A stretch of DNA of 38,451 nucleotides, from positions 1 to 38,451 of the forward strand of contig JABMQY010000083.1 in the NCBI GenBank assembly GCA_013202975.1, written 5' to 3'. The position numbers were made by a program, and so were the translations under genes. Origin of the DNA: Candidatus Saganbacteria bacterium. Lineage in GTDB: Bacteria; Margulisbacteria; WOR-1; XYC2-FULL-46-14. The notes beneath the pieces are model-generated. The model did no database searches and was not told where the DNA came from. It saw nothing but the letters and a program-made list of their open reading frames with translations. Below, piece after piece: positions 1 to 7,551 of the stretch. How positions within the stretch are numbered: position 1 is the stretch's first letter; every line of letters begins with the position of its first letter.

Positions 1-212
<212 letters not shown>

Positions 213-230
213 AGAATAGGAGGAAATATG

Positions 231-1463
231 ATGAGGAAAGTTATTTTATTAGTTGTTAGTTGTTTGTTGTTGGTTGTTAGTTCTTTGCAAGCTGAGGCGG
301 CTGATCCCGGAGGAAAGTTCTCTTTTTCTAACTCGATGCTTGGCGGTTCCGGTTCCTCGTTTGGTAAATTAGAGGGAGATCTTTCAAACGGTATCAGCCT
401 GGGATTTATAAAAGCCGGGTCGGTTGAAGTTGGCAGCATATCCTGGCGTCCAAACTACAAGTATGGCGCCTGGGGATTGGGTTTTGATGTAAATGTCCCA
501 ATCGGAAACCAGCGTCCGGATGGGTATGATTCATTAGTTTTCCGTTATGCAGAATATGATGACGGACAAAAGGGTTTACGCTATGGTGTTTTGGACGGCA
601 TTACCTGGGGGCATGGTCTTTTGGTAAAAAACTATACCACCCGTCTTGCCGGTCCGGTAATTCTAAATAATAACCAAATGGGTATTCGTGGATTTTATAA
701 TTGGGATAATTATGGTGTAACAGCTTTAAATACCTGGTCTCATATTTATGGAGTAAGGGTTACGGAAAAAATTAAACCGGTTGAGTTTTTGCCGCTGATT
801 ACATTTGGTCAGGGATATATCTGTGACACAAACGGTTTAAGTGTTAAACAGACAGATGGGACTACCCGTTCTTTTCCATCTCAGGCTGGTGTTGAGCTTG
901 ATGCAACCATGCCCTTGCCTTTTGGGTTTAACGGATATGGAGAATATGCCCGCCTGATGAATTATGGCCAGGGTGCATCGGTTGGGGTTGATTGGGGAGT
1001 TGATTTCTTGGCCTTTGCCGCAACATTTGATGTCGGATATCGTTCGATGAGTTCAAGGTTTGCCCCTGGTTATTTTGACACCGATTATGAAATTAATCCG
1101 ACCGATCTTACTTCGATTGGAGCGTCGTCGCGCAATGGATACTTTGCAGGATTTAAGGGCATAATGTCGGACTATTTAAAATTGAATATTCAATATGAAG
1201 CTTATCAGGGGGCAAATACAACTCTATTGGCCGAGGCATTGTCAATCCCGCGGGAGGACGTATCCTTATATGCTTATTACAGCCAGCCCAAGTTTGTCGA
1301 TTTTAATTCGCTAACCCTTGAAGAGGGGGCTGTGATTGGTGCAAAAGTTGGATATAAGGTAAATCCAAATACTATGATTGTGACACACTACAAAAAGGCC
1401 TATAATCCAACCCTTGGAAAAGTAGAAGAGACACAGTGGTATGAGATTGAGCTGAGCTTTTAA
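231..1463 (+). CDS. Putative outer-membrane beta-barrel protein
   Basis: About 410 residues with an N-terminal signal peptide: basic MRK, then a Leu/Val-rich core, and a cleavage site near AEA-AD around residue 24. The mature part is rich in Gly, Tyr, Phe, Asn and alternating polar/hydrophobic stretches and has little Lys/Glu helix character, as expected for beta-strands. It ends in an aromatic residue (ELSF), the usual C-terminal signature for insertion by BamA. I do not recognise a specific porin family; a role as a porin or surface barrel is inferred. ATG 228 also fits, but AGGAGG at 218-223 is better spaced (7 bases) from ATG 231. A short LVVSC-coding repeat in the signal peptide recurs in the gene at 4746. 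Confidence 0.75.
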   Translation: MRKVILLVVSCLLLVVSSLQAEAADPGGKFSFSNSMLGGSGSSFGKLEGDLSNGISLGFIKAGSVEVGSISWRPNYKYGAWGLGFDVNVPIGNQRPDGYDSLVFRYAEYDDGQKGLRYGVLDGITWGHGLLVKNYTTRLAGPVILNNNQMGIRGFYNWDNYGVTALNTWSHIYGVRVTEKIKPVEFLPLITFGQGYICDTNGLSVKQTDGTTRSFPSQAGVELDATMPLPFGFNGYGEYARLMNYGQGASVGVDWGVDFLAFAATFDVGYRSMSSRFAPGYFDTDYEINPTDLTSIGASSRNGYFAGFKGIMSDYLKLNIQYEAYQGANTTLLAEALSIPREDVSLYAYYSQPKFVDFNSLTLEEGAVIGAKVGYKVNPNTMIVTHYKKAYNPTLGKVEETQWYEIELSF

Positions 1464-1468
1464 GTCGT

Positions 1469-1942
1469 TTAAGTAAGAAGTCCCTTTGCCAGGGGGAGAG
1501 ATCTCCAGATTTCGTCTCTGTGATAAAAGATGAAATCTTCGATAATTTTTATCTGTTGTAATGACTCATGAAATTCACCGATGGCTTCAATTCTATCTTC
1601 TAACTCAGCAGCTGTAATTCCTGATGCCCATGTTTTGGGGGAGTGTAAATAATCGTAATTGATAAGTAATGGAGCAAGTTTATTTCCAAGTAAATCACCC
1701 CATCTGGATAAATCGTTTAGTTTTTCCAGGAGATTCTTACCCTTTGGCAGATAACGTCCTTCTGCATATCTTAAGATTTTTGATTTGAAAAGTTGGTCAG
1801 TTTCTGACTTGCTGTTTTGGGGAGAATAATTTCTTTTTTGGATAATATATAGCAAATAGTTTCGGGGTCTTTCTTCCCCCAATATCCGAGATTGTTGTTT
1901 AATAGCCCGTAAGCTTTGAAGTTTTATTGGTCGTATTTTCAT
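1469..1942 (-). CDS. Hypothetical protein, 157 aa
   Basis: I do not recognise this protein. It is basic at the N-terminus (many Arg/Lys/Gln in the first 40 residues) and then helical, with Trp and Tyr scattered through the second half. There is no signal peptide or membrane segment. It is convergent with the outer-membrane gene, whose stop lies 5 bases away, and there is no terminator between them. It lies downstream of tsaC on the same strand with a 31-base gap, so it may be the last gene of the rpmE-prfA-prmC-tsaC unit. No clear Shine-Dalgarno precedes the ATG. It is probably a real gene because the frame is open and neighbour-like in codon use, but the function is unknown. Confidence 0.55.
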   Translation of the reverse strand: MKIRPIKLQSLRAIKQQSRILGEERPRNYLLYIIQKRNYSPQNSKSETDQLFKSKILRYAEGRYLPKGKNLLEKLNDLSRWGDLLGNKLAPLLINYDYLHSPKTWASGITAAELEDRIEAIGEFHESLQQIKIIEDFIFYHRDEIWRSLPLAKGLLT

Positions 1943-1973
1943 GTTTTTATATCGATAGTATTATTGATAGATT

Positions 1974-2489
1974 TCACCTAATTTTTTGAGGTGGTTTTTT
2001 TGTGAAATCTATTATTTGAGATGCTTTTTTAAATTTGCATGATCCGCCATCTATAATCAAATCAGCTTGAATCTTTATCTCATCAACGGATGTTGGTGCA
2101 GGTTCCCCTGAAATATTTGCAGAAGTTGCAGCTAATGGTTTTCCTAATTCTTTTATTATTTGAAGAACAATGGGATGATCTGGCATGCGGATTCCGATGG
2201 TGCCGCCGCGGCTTGCCGCAACAATAATTGTTACCGGTCCCGGCCAATTTTTATCAATCAATTCCCGTGCCTCTTTTGGAATCTCCGCAACCAGTTCGTC
2301 CAGCTGTTTTTTGTCAGCAACTAGTATTTGCAGCGGTTTATCCTTCGGTCGCTTTTTTATTTCATAAATTCTATCGATTGCCTTTTGGTCATCATACGCG
2401 CAGCCGATGCCGTATACTGTTTCAGTGGGGAAGATTATTACTCCGCCTTTTGTTAATATTTCAACAGCTTTATTTATTTGTTTTTGCAT
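1974..2489 (-). CDS. tsaC: Threonylcarbamoyl-AMP synthase, TsaC/YrdC/Sua5 family
   Basis: This enzyme makes L-threonylcarbamoyladenylate from Thr, bicarbonate and ATP, the first step of t6A37 modification in ANN-reading tRNAs. The motif PTETVYG is at residues 21-27, followed by KKRP and KPLQ around 46-54 and the SANISG block near residue 122. These are the ATP- and Thr-binding elements of the YrdC fold. At 171 aa it is the short TsaC type and lacks the extra Sua5 C-terminal domain. Its start overlaps the end of prmC by 16 bases, so the two are translationally coupled. The order prfA-prmC-tsaC is a common bacterial arrangement. Confidence 0.93.
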   Translation of the reverse strand: MQKQINKAVEILTKGGVIIFPTETVYGIGCAYDDQKAIDRIYEIKKRPKDKPLQILVADKKQLDELVAEIPKEARELIDKNWPGPVTIIVAASRGGTIGIRMPDHPIVLQIIKELGKPLAATSANISGEPAPTSVDEIKIQADLIIDGGSCKFKKASQIIDFTKKPPQKIR

Positions 2490-3307
2490 ATTGCGATTCT
2501 CTCGATTCCCGAATAGTCCTTTAATATTTTAACATTTAAGCAGAGCTTTCGGATGGCATCTGCCTGTCCAAATCCGAATTCAAAAATGATTGTATCCGAA
2601 TGTTTTGGCCCGTCAGTTATCAGCTTGCGGATAAAATCTAATCCTTCAGGACCTCCATTTAGTGCCTGATGCGGTTCAAAGTTTCTCACATCCGGCATCA
2701 GGGTTTCAATATCTTTTGTCGGAATATAGGGGGGGTTGGAGACTAAAAGATCGAATTTCTTGTCCTTCAGTGGTTCCAAAAAGTCTCCTTGCAGAAACTC
2801 TATTTTGCTTTCTACCTGGTGATGTTTTGCATTCTTCTTAGCAATATCAAGAGCCCTGGGTGACGATTCGGTAGCCGTTATCATTACAGCCGGCAAATAT
2901 TTTGCCAGAGAGATAGAAATGCATCCGGATCCGGTTCCGATATCTGCTATTTGGAAATTAGAAACCGGTAATTTTGAACTAGTTACGATATCGATGCTTT
3001 TTTCGACTAAGAGTTCGGTTTCCGGCCGGGGGACAAGGACATTATTATCTACAAAGAAATCAAGTGACATAAATGCTTGATTGCCGACAATGTATGAAAT
3101 AGGCTCGTTTTTCAATCTGCGTCTAATCGTCACCTTGAATTTGTCCAGAATTTCCCTGGAAAGCTCCCTTTCAAAGTTAGTATAGAGCTCTATTCTTTTT
3201 AGCCCGGTAGCAGAAGCAAGCAGTATTTCTGATTCAAGCGAGGGACTTTCTATCTCATGTTTGCGCAGATAATCGGAGGTGGCAGCAAGGACCTCTTTTA
3301 TATTCAT
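2474..3307 (-). CDS. prmC: Release-factor glutamine N5-methyltransferase PrmC
   Basis: PrmC methylates the Gln of the GGQ motif of RF1 and RF2 using S-adenosylmethionine. The 277-aa protein has the helical N-terminal domain that binds the release factor (residues 1-80), the SAM-binding DIGTGSGC motif at 122-129, and the catalytic NPPYIP at 191-196, which holds the substrate amide. Length and motif order match the family. The ATG overlaps the stop of prfA by four bases (ATGA), placing the enzyme directly behind its substrate gene. Intact, with nothing unusual. Confidence 0.96.
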   Translation of the reverse strand: MNIKEVLAATSDYLRKHEIESPSLESEILLASATGLKRIELYTNFERELSREILDKFKVTIRRRLKNEPISYIVGNQAFMSLDFFVDNNVLVPRPETELLVEKSIDIVTSSKLPVSNFQIADIGTGSGCISISLAKYLPAVMITATESSPRALDIAKKNAKHHQVESKIEFLQGDFLEPLKDKKFDLLVSNPPYIPTKDIETLMPDVRNFEPHQALNGGPEGLDFIRKLITDGPKHSDTIIFEFGFGQADAIRKLCLNVKILKDYSGIERIAICKNK

Positions 3308-4365
3308 TTCATCTTTGCTAATTTTGCAACGCGGTCAGCTGTGGCAAGTGCTTCAATTACTTCATCCAGATCTCCGTCCATAACTTGTTGAAGTTTGTAG
3401 ATGGTAAAGTTTATTCGATGGTCAGTTATTCTCCCCTGCGGAAAATTATAGGTCCTGATTTTTTCAGACCGGTCACCTGACCCGACCATGATCTTTCGCT
3501 CAGATGCTCTTTTCTTATACTGCTCTTCTTCTTTTGCCTCAAATAGCCTGGTTTTTAAAAGTTTCATGGCTTGTTCTTTATTTTGATGCTGTGATTTCTG
3601 CTCCTGACAAGCTACCACTAATCCGGAGGGCAGGTGAGTAATACGGATTGCAGAGCTGACTTTGTTGACATTTTGTCCCCCCGGACCAGAGGATCGAAAA
3701 GCATCTATCTTTAGATCTTTTGTCTCAATTTGTATATCAACATCTTCTGCTTCCGGCATAACAACCACTGATGCCGCAGAGGTATGAACCCTCCCTCCGG
3801 ATTCAGTAGCCGGCACCCTTTGTACCCGGTGTACTCCGCCCTCATATTTTAATTTCCTGTAAGCGCCTTTCCCAATGATGCTGAAAATGGCTTCTTTATA
3901 GCCGCCCAGTCCGGTTGCATTGGTAGAAATAAAATCAATTTTCCAGCGGTTTTTTTCGCCAAAGCGCATATACATTCTTAATAGTTCGCCGGCAAAGAGC
4001 GCCGCTTCATCTCCTCCGGTACCGGAGCGGATTTCCATGATGATATTTTTGTCATCATTGGGGTCTTTTGGAAGGAGTAATATTTCCAGTTTTCCGTTAA
4101 GCTCTTCTTTTTTTTGTTGCAGCACTGCCAGCTCGCTTTTTGCCAGCTCCTCCATTTCTTTGTCCTTAAGCAGATTTTTTGTCTCTTCAATCTCTTTGTT
4201 TATATTTTTTAGTTCTCTGTAGGGGAGGATAACATCGTTGAGTTCGGAAAATTCTTTTGAGTAATTTTGGAATTTTTCACGGTCAGAGATTACTTTGGGG
4301 TCAGAAAGGGATCGTTCCAGCTCTTTGTATCTTTCCTCAACTTTTGAGAGTTTGTGTTCTAGCAT
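3304..4365 (-). CDS. prfA: Peptide chain release factor 1
   Basis: RF1 reads UAA and UAG in the ribosomal A site and triggers peptide release. The 353-aa protein has a long helical N-terminal domain, the PAT codon-recognition tripeptide at 185-187 (RF2 would have SPF), and the catalytic GGQ at 229-231 inside SSGPGGQNVNK. It has a normal length for full RF1 and no sign of the programmed frameshift found in many RF2 genes. It follows rpmE by 6 bases and overlaps prmC by four. The GGQ Gln is the target of the neighbouring PrmC. Confidence 0.97.
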   Translation of the reverse strand: MLEHKLSKVEERYKELERSLSDPKVISDREKFQNYSKEFSELNDVILPYRELKNINKEIEETKNLLKDKEMEELAKSELAVLQQKKEELNGKLEILLLPKDPNDDKNIIMEIRSGTGGDEAALFAGELLRMYMRFGEKNRWKIDFISTNATGLGGYKEAIFSIIGKGAYRKLKYEGGVHRVQRVPATESGGRVHTSAASVVVMPEAEDVDIQIETKDLKIDAFRSSGPGGQNVNKVSSAIRITHLPSGLVVACQEQKSQHQNKEQAMKLLKTRLFEAKEEEQYKKRASERKIMVGSGDRSEKIRTYNFPQGRITDHRINFTIYKLQQVMDGDLDEVIEALATADRVAKLAKMK

Positions 4366-4371
4366 GCGGGG

Positions 4372-4668
4372 TTACTTTTTGGTTTTTTTGCTTTTTGGTT
4401 TTGCTTTTTTGGGGACGGATTTTACTCTTTTTTTGCTCTTAGAAACGCGTCGTTTTGCTGTTTTGGTTTTTACACCGGCATATTTCTTCTTAAACTTGGA
4501 TACTCTGCCCTCTGTGTCCATAAGTTTTTGTTTGCCGGTAAAGAGGGGATGACAGGCAGAACAAATATCTACCCTGATGTTTTCTTTAGTCGAACTTATC
4601 TTATAAACCGCGCCGCAGGCACAGGTTGCCGTTGTGATAAATGTTTTTGGATGAATCTTTTCTCTCAT
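4372..4668 (-). CDS. rpmE: Ribosomal protein bL31 with Lys-rich tail
   Basis: Protein of the large ribosomal subunit. The first ~67 residues match bL31: a start like MREKIHP, then Cys16 and Cys18 (CAC), Cys36 and Cys39 (CSAC), which form the zinc site of the C+ type, then HPLFTGKQK and a VSKFKKKY end. Unusually, about 30 more residues follow, made almost only of Lys, Ser, Pro, Val and Arg, giving 98 aa against the usual ~66-75. The extension is basic and likely disordered and could contact rRNA. It is the first gene of the minus-strand translation unit. A -10 element lies 7 bases before the ATG with no room for a Shine-Dalgarno. Confidence 0.95.
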   Translation of the reverse strand: MREKIHPKTFITTATCACGAVYKISSTKENIRVDICSACHPLFTGKQKLMDTEGRVSKFKKKYAGVKTKTAKRRVSKSKKRVKSVPKKAKPKSKKTKK

Positions 4669-4675
4669 GTTATTT

Positions 4676-4705
4676 AGTATAGCATACTAACTTATAGCTT
4701 GACAA
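4676..4705 (-). promoter_or_regulatory. Sigma-70-type promoter of rpmE, predicted leaderless
   Basis: On the minus strand TTGTCA (4700-4705) is followed after 18 bases by TATACT (4676-4681), and the rpmE ATG begins only 7 bases later. Transcription would therefore start at or next to the start codon. The -35 box shares five bases with the -35 box of the divergent plus-strand promoter. Confidence 0.7.
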
Positions 4706-4727
4706 TAAAAAATCTTTGGAGTAATCT
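4699..4727 (+). promoter_or_regulatory. Sigma-70-type promoter of the 4746 gene
   Basis: TTGACA (4699-4704), 17 bases, TAATCT (4722-4727). The predicted start is near 4734, giving a very short leader that just includes the AGAGGTG Shine-Dalgarno at 4735-4741 before ATG 4746. It overlaps the divergent rpmE promoter at the -35 box. Confidence 0.65.
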
Positions 4728-4745
4728 CATTTCTAGAGGTGTATT

Positions 4746-5375
4746 ATGCAAATTAAGGTGGTCATGCGGTCTTGTGGTCTTTTGTTGCTTGCCCTGAGCG
4801 TAGTCGAAGGGTTAGTTGTTAGTTGTTATGCTGAGTCCCCTGATAATCAAAAAGAAAAGTTGAAAAATGAAATCAGAAGACTCACGGTAAAACTGAATAA
4901 TATTACGAATAAAACTCATCGAATTAAAATAAAGCAGATGATTTATGAATACAGGGAGCGGCTTGCAGAGGTTGAGAAAAAATCAGAAGTTAAAAGTGTT
5001 CAGTCTGATAAGAGGCTGATTCCGAAACTCGGGTTTGGTGCCGGGGCGGGTTTGATGGAAGCTGCTTACCGTCTGCCTTATCGAGAATTTGTATTGGAGC
5101 CTGCTCTTGGTTATGCTTTGGGAAACAGCTACTCTGTATTTATCTGTAAGTTGGGAATGATTTCTCCTCTCAATTTGGAAAGCCATCTTGGATTAAGTAT
5201 TAATTATGCCAGTTATTCAACGAGGGTTGAATTTTCCGGGGTGGGGAGGATTGGATCTGGCGGAACCCTGGGGGCAGGACTGGTTTATGGACGTAAAATA
5301 AAAGAGAATATTATTGCAGAGATAGGATATAGCACTAATTTAGGGCTTCAGGCCGGACTGGGGATTGTATTATAG
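4746..5375 (+). CDS. Hypothetical exported protein, coiled coil plus beta-rich domain
   Basis: A 209-aa protein with three visible parts. Residues 1-30 are a signal-like hydrophobic segment ending near YAES. Residues 33-75 are a charged heptad-like helix (probable coiled coil). Residues 90-209 are Gly/Tyr/Leu-rich and alternate polar and hydrophobic residues, ending in VL, like a small beta-barrel or beta-sandwich. I do not recognise a family; an envelope location is inferred. The signal segment is interrupted by a short dispersed repeat (4792-4811) that places Glu in the hydrophobic core, so the signal may be weakened or a later Met (residue 7) may be used. It is in an operon with the lipoprotein 2 bases downstream. 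Confidence 0.6.
   Translation: MQIKVVMRSCGLLLLALSVVEGLVVSCYAESPDNQKEKLKNEIRRLTVKLNNITNKTHRIKIKQMIYEYRERLAEVEKKSEVKSVQSDKRLIPKLGFGAGAGLMEAAYRLPYREFVLEPALGYALGNSYSVFICKLGMISPLNLESHLGLSINYASYSTRVEFSGVGRIGSGGTLGAGLVYGRKIKENIIAEIGYSTNLGLQAGLGIVL
4792..4811 (+). repeat. Short dispersed imperfect palindrome inside a signal-peptide region
   Basis: CCCTGAGCGTAGTCGAAGGG, with complementary CCCT/AGGG ends. The same 18-20-base word is known from many unrelated bacterial genomes as a dispersed repeat. Here it lies in coding sequence and encodes part of ALSVVEG within the signal segment of the 4746 gene. Confidence 0.6.
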
Positions 5376-5377
5376 CA

Positions 5378-6379
5378 ATGAAGAAAAATAGAGTAGTAAT
5401 ATTTTTTGCTGTCTGTATGCTGATGGCTGTTTCTCTTGCCTTCTTTGGTTGTGGCGGCGATGTTGTTATTACCTATGTTTCTCCGCCTGCCGGAGTGCAG
5501 ACTATTGAAGTTGGGTCAGGAGGAAATCCTACCGGAGAGGTTGGCGGGACGGATGGAACTATTTATACCGTTGTAATAGACCAGGGGACGTTGGATCCGA
5601 TTACTGACTTGCTAAGAGGAAATATAGAGATTACTATAACTCCGGTCGGGGGGACAGCCGGGATTGCCTTAGTTGGAAATATGGAAAATATGGCCGGGAA
5701 GACTCCTCAGCCGATTAGTTTTGGGCTGACTCTGGATAGAAGCGTTAGTATGACAGCCGAAGCAATTGCCAGTATGGAAAGTGCTGCTACAAGTTTTGTA
5801 AATAACATGGGAAGCTCCGATCAGGGGGCTATAGCCAATTTTGGATATTCAATTTCGGTTGATCAGGGCTTGACCAGCAATAAGACCTCTTTGATTAGCG
5901 CAATTGAGAATCCTTCTGCTGTTGGCAGCAGTAAGACTGCACTATATGATTCAATTGCCACAATAGTAGGTACTGTTTCTGCCGGCTCAAATCCACGCAA
6001 AACTGTTATCGCGCTGACCAACGGCGGGAACAATCGCAGTATCAGTTATTCGACCACAACCGAGGTTATTAATTTTGCTATCTCGAAGAATATGCCGGTC
6101 TATTCGGTCGGGCTCGGGTTTGCTCAGGGAAGCTCAGCCGAAAAAGACCTGCAGGCTATTTCAAAGGGAACCGGAGGAATTTATTATTATTCTTCTGCTT
6201 ATTCAGATCTGTTGAATCTATATAGTAAAATTTCAACTGTTTTAAACAGTTATTATGTTATTACTTTTACCCTTCCGTCCGGCTGGGTTTTTGTAGCCGG
6301 CCAGACCTATACAATAACTCTGACCATTATTAATTATGGCAATATCACCGGTTCTGTGACTTATACTTTAACAACCTGA
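5378..6379 (+). CDS. vWA-domain lipoprotein with altered MIDAS site
   Basis: 333 residues. A lipoprotein signal (hydrophobic residues 8-24, then FFGC with Cys25) predicts anchoring to an envelope membrane. After a Gly-rich linker, a von Willebrand factor A domain spans about 112-300: DRSVS at 120-124 supplies the first metal-ligand loop and Thr187 the second. The third, normally TDG, is TNGG here (Asn215), so metal binding is probably weakened. The C-terminal ~40 residues look beta-stranded (ITLTIINYG). It is a paralogue of the next gene, with the same length and layout. It follows the 4746 gene by 2 bases and shares its promoter. Binding partner unknown. Confidence 0.85.
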   Translation: MKKNRVVIFFAVCMLMAVSLAFFGCGGDVVITYVSPPAGVQTIEVGSGGNPTGEVGGTDGTIYTVVIDQGTLDPITDLLRGNIEITITPVGGTAGIALVGNMENMAGKTPQPISFGLTLDRSVSMTAEAIASMESAATSFVNNMGSSDQGAIANFGYSISVDQGLTSNKTSLISAIENPSAVGSSKTALYDSIATIVGTVSAGSNPRKTVIALTNGGNNRSISYSTTTEVINFAISKNMPVYSVGLGFAQGSSAEKDLQAISKGTGGIYYYSSAYSDLLNLYSKISTVLNSYYVITFTLPSGWVFVAGQTYTITLTIINYGNITGSVTYTLTT

Positions 6380-6395
6380 TGCAAAAAAAATCTGC

Positions 6396-6424
6396 TTGAC
6401 AAAATTCAATTATTATCGTTAAAT
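6396..6424 (+). promoter_or_regulatory. Sigma-70-type promoter for the second vWA gene
   Basis: TTGACA (6396-6401), 17-base spacer, TTAAAT (6419-6424). It sits in the gap after the first vWA gene and is followed by AGGAGG at 6441-6446 and ATG 6457, so the second paralogue can be transcribed on its own. Confidence 0.6.
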
Positions 6425-6456
6425 AGAGTAAATTGATCATAGGAGGATTTAAAGGA

Positions 6457-7458
6457 ATGAGAAAATATAGTTTTTGGATAATGTTTTTGGCTTGTTTAGT
6501 TCTTGCGTTTTCAGTTGCGATCGTTGGATGCGGGCAGAATACTACTTCGGATCATGTAAGCCCGCCGTCTACTGTTACGGGTATTAACATTGGTGGAAGC
6601 GGAGCTACCGCATCCGCAAACAGCACCACTGTCACTCTTTATCCGACCGTTATTAGTACCGACGATAGCAGCGCTATTACTAACTTGTTATCCGGCAACT
6701 TTACTGTAACTATTAAGGTGTCCGGGGCAGCTACAAGTCAAAATTGCACAATTTCTTCTCTCACTTTGCCGGGAGCAGCAACAAGTTTGCCGATTAGTTT
6801 AGGATTGACATTAGATAGAAGCGGAAGTATGACCTCTACAGATATGACAAACATGAAAACCGCAGCCAAGGCGTTTATTGATTTAATGAGTTCGGATGAT
6901 GAATTAGCGGTTGTTTCTTTTGCAAGTTCTGTAACCATTGGAGTTTCAATGGCGGCAACAACCACTGCCAACAAGACTACTATGAAAGCCTATGTAGATA
7001 CTTTGTCTGATAGTGGATCAACAGCTTTGTTGGACTCTATTGGAACTGCGGTTGACCAGTCAGTCTTGGGAGCTAATTCTCGAAAGGCAGTAATTGCAAT
7101 GACCGACGGAGGAGAGAATGCTAGTACAACCCACACCTCTACTTCTGCTGTTATCAGTTATGCGACTTCAAAGAATATACCTGTTTATACTGTTGGTTTA
7201 GGATTGACTCAGGGAGGGGCAGACGAAGATACTTTGGAATCTATTGCTGATGGCACCGGTGGTATTTACTATTACGCTCCAAGTTCTGAAGCGCTTTCGA
7301 CTTTATATTCAAATATTTCGAGCGCTTTAGGTAACTATTATACGATGAACATTAGTTCACCGATAACCCTTGCTTCCGGAACAACCTATATCATAACTGT
7401 TACAATCCAGAATTACGGCAGCTTGACCGGTAGTACGACCTTTACTTTGACGATATAA
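6457..7458 (+). CDS. vWA-domain lipoprotein with intact MIDAS site
   Basis: 333 residues from ATG 6457, chosen because AGGAGG at 6441 lies upstream and because it gives the same length as the paralogue before it. The lipobox is AIVGC with Cys25. The vWA domain has DRSGS (120-124), Thr189 and TDGGE with Asp217, so all metal-ion-dependent adhesion site residues are present. Such domains usually bind a protein ligand through a divalent metal; the ligand cannot be told from sequence. The C-terminus again ends in a short beta-rich segment (ITVTIQNYG). An own promoter precedes it and a strong hairpin terminator follows. Confidence 0.88.
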   Translation: MRKYSFWIMFLACLVLAFSVAIVGCGQNTTSDHVSPPSTVTGINIGGSGATASANSTTVTLYPTVISTDDSSAITNLLSGNFTVTIKVSGAATSQNCTISSLTLPGAATSLPISLGLTLDRSGSMTSTDMTNMKTAAKAFIDLMSSDDELAVVSFASSVTIGVSMAATTTANKTTMKAYVDTLSDSGSTALLDSIGTAVDQSVLGANSRKAVIAMTDGGENASTTHTSTSAVISYATSKNIPVYTVGLGLTQGGADEDTLESIADGTGGIYYYAPSSEALSTLYSNISSALGNYYTMNISSPITLASGTTYIITVTIQNYGSLTGSTTFTLTI

Positions 7459-7476
7459 TTTCTGTCTGATCTTTTT

Positions 7477-7514
7477 AAAGAGGGGTAGGCCATAAACCTA
7501 CTCCTCTTTTTTTT
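7477..7514 (+). terminator. Rho-independent terminator
   Basis: Stem AAAGAGGGGTAGG (7477-7489) pairs with CCTACTCCTCTTT (7497-7509) with one G-U pair and a 7-base loop, followed by a T run to 7514. It closes the vWA gene unit before glyA. Confidence 0.88.
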
Positions 7515-7517
7515 CAT

Positions 7518-7534
7518 CACAGATTACACTGATT
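7518..7534. repeat. Short dispersed repeat CACAGATTACACTGATT
   Basis: A 17-base word of the CACAGATTACACTGATT kind, which occurs as scattered intergenic repeats in many environmental bacterial genomes. It lies between the terminator and glyA. A related word, CACTGATTTCTCTGAT, is in the gap at 33071-33298. Confidence 0.4.
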
Positions 7535-7551
7535 GATTGAAGGACAGATTT

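Noticed and set aside
2185-2524. Plus-strand open frames over tsaC and prmC
   Set aside because: Antisense shadows of well-conserved genes.
7537-7551. TTG 7537 as the glyA start
   Set aside because: It lies inside the dispersed repeat region and lacks a ribosome site; GTG 7552 with AGGA upstream fits better, although this is not certain.
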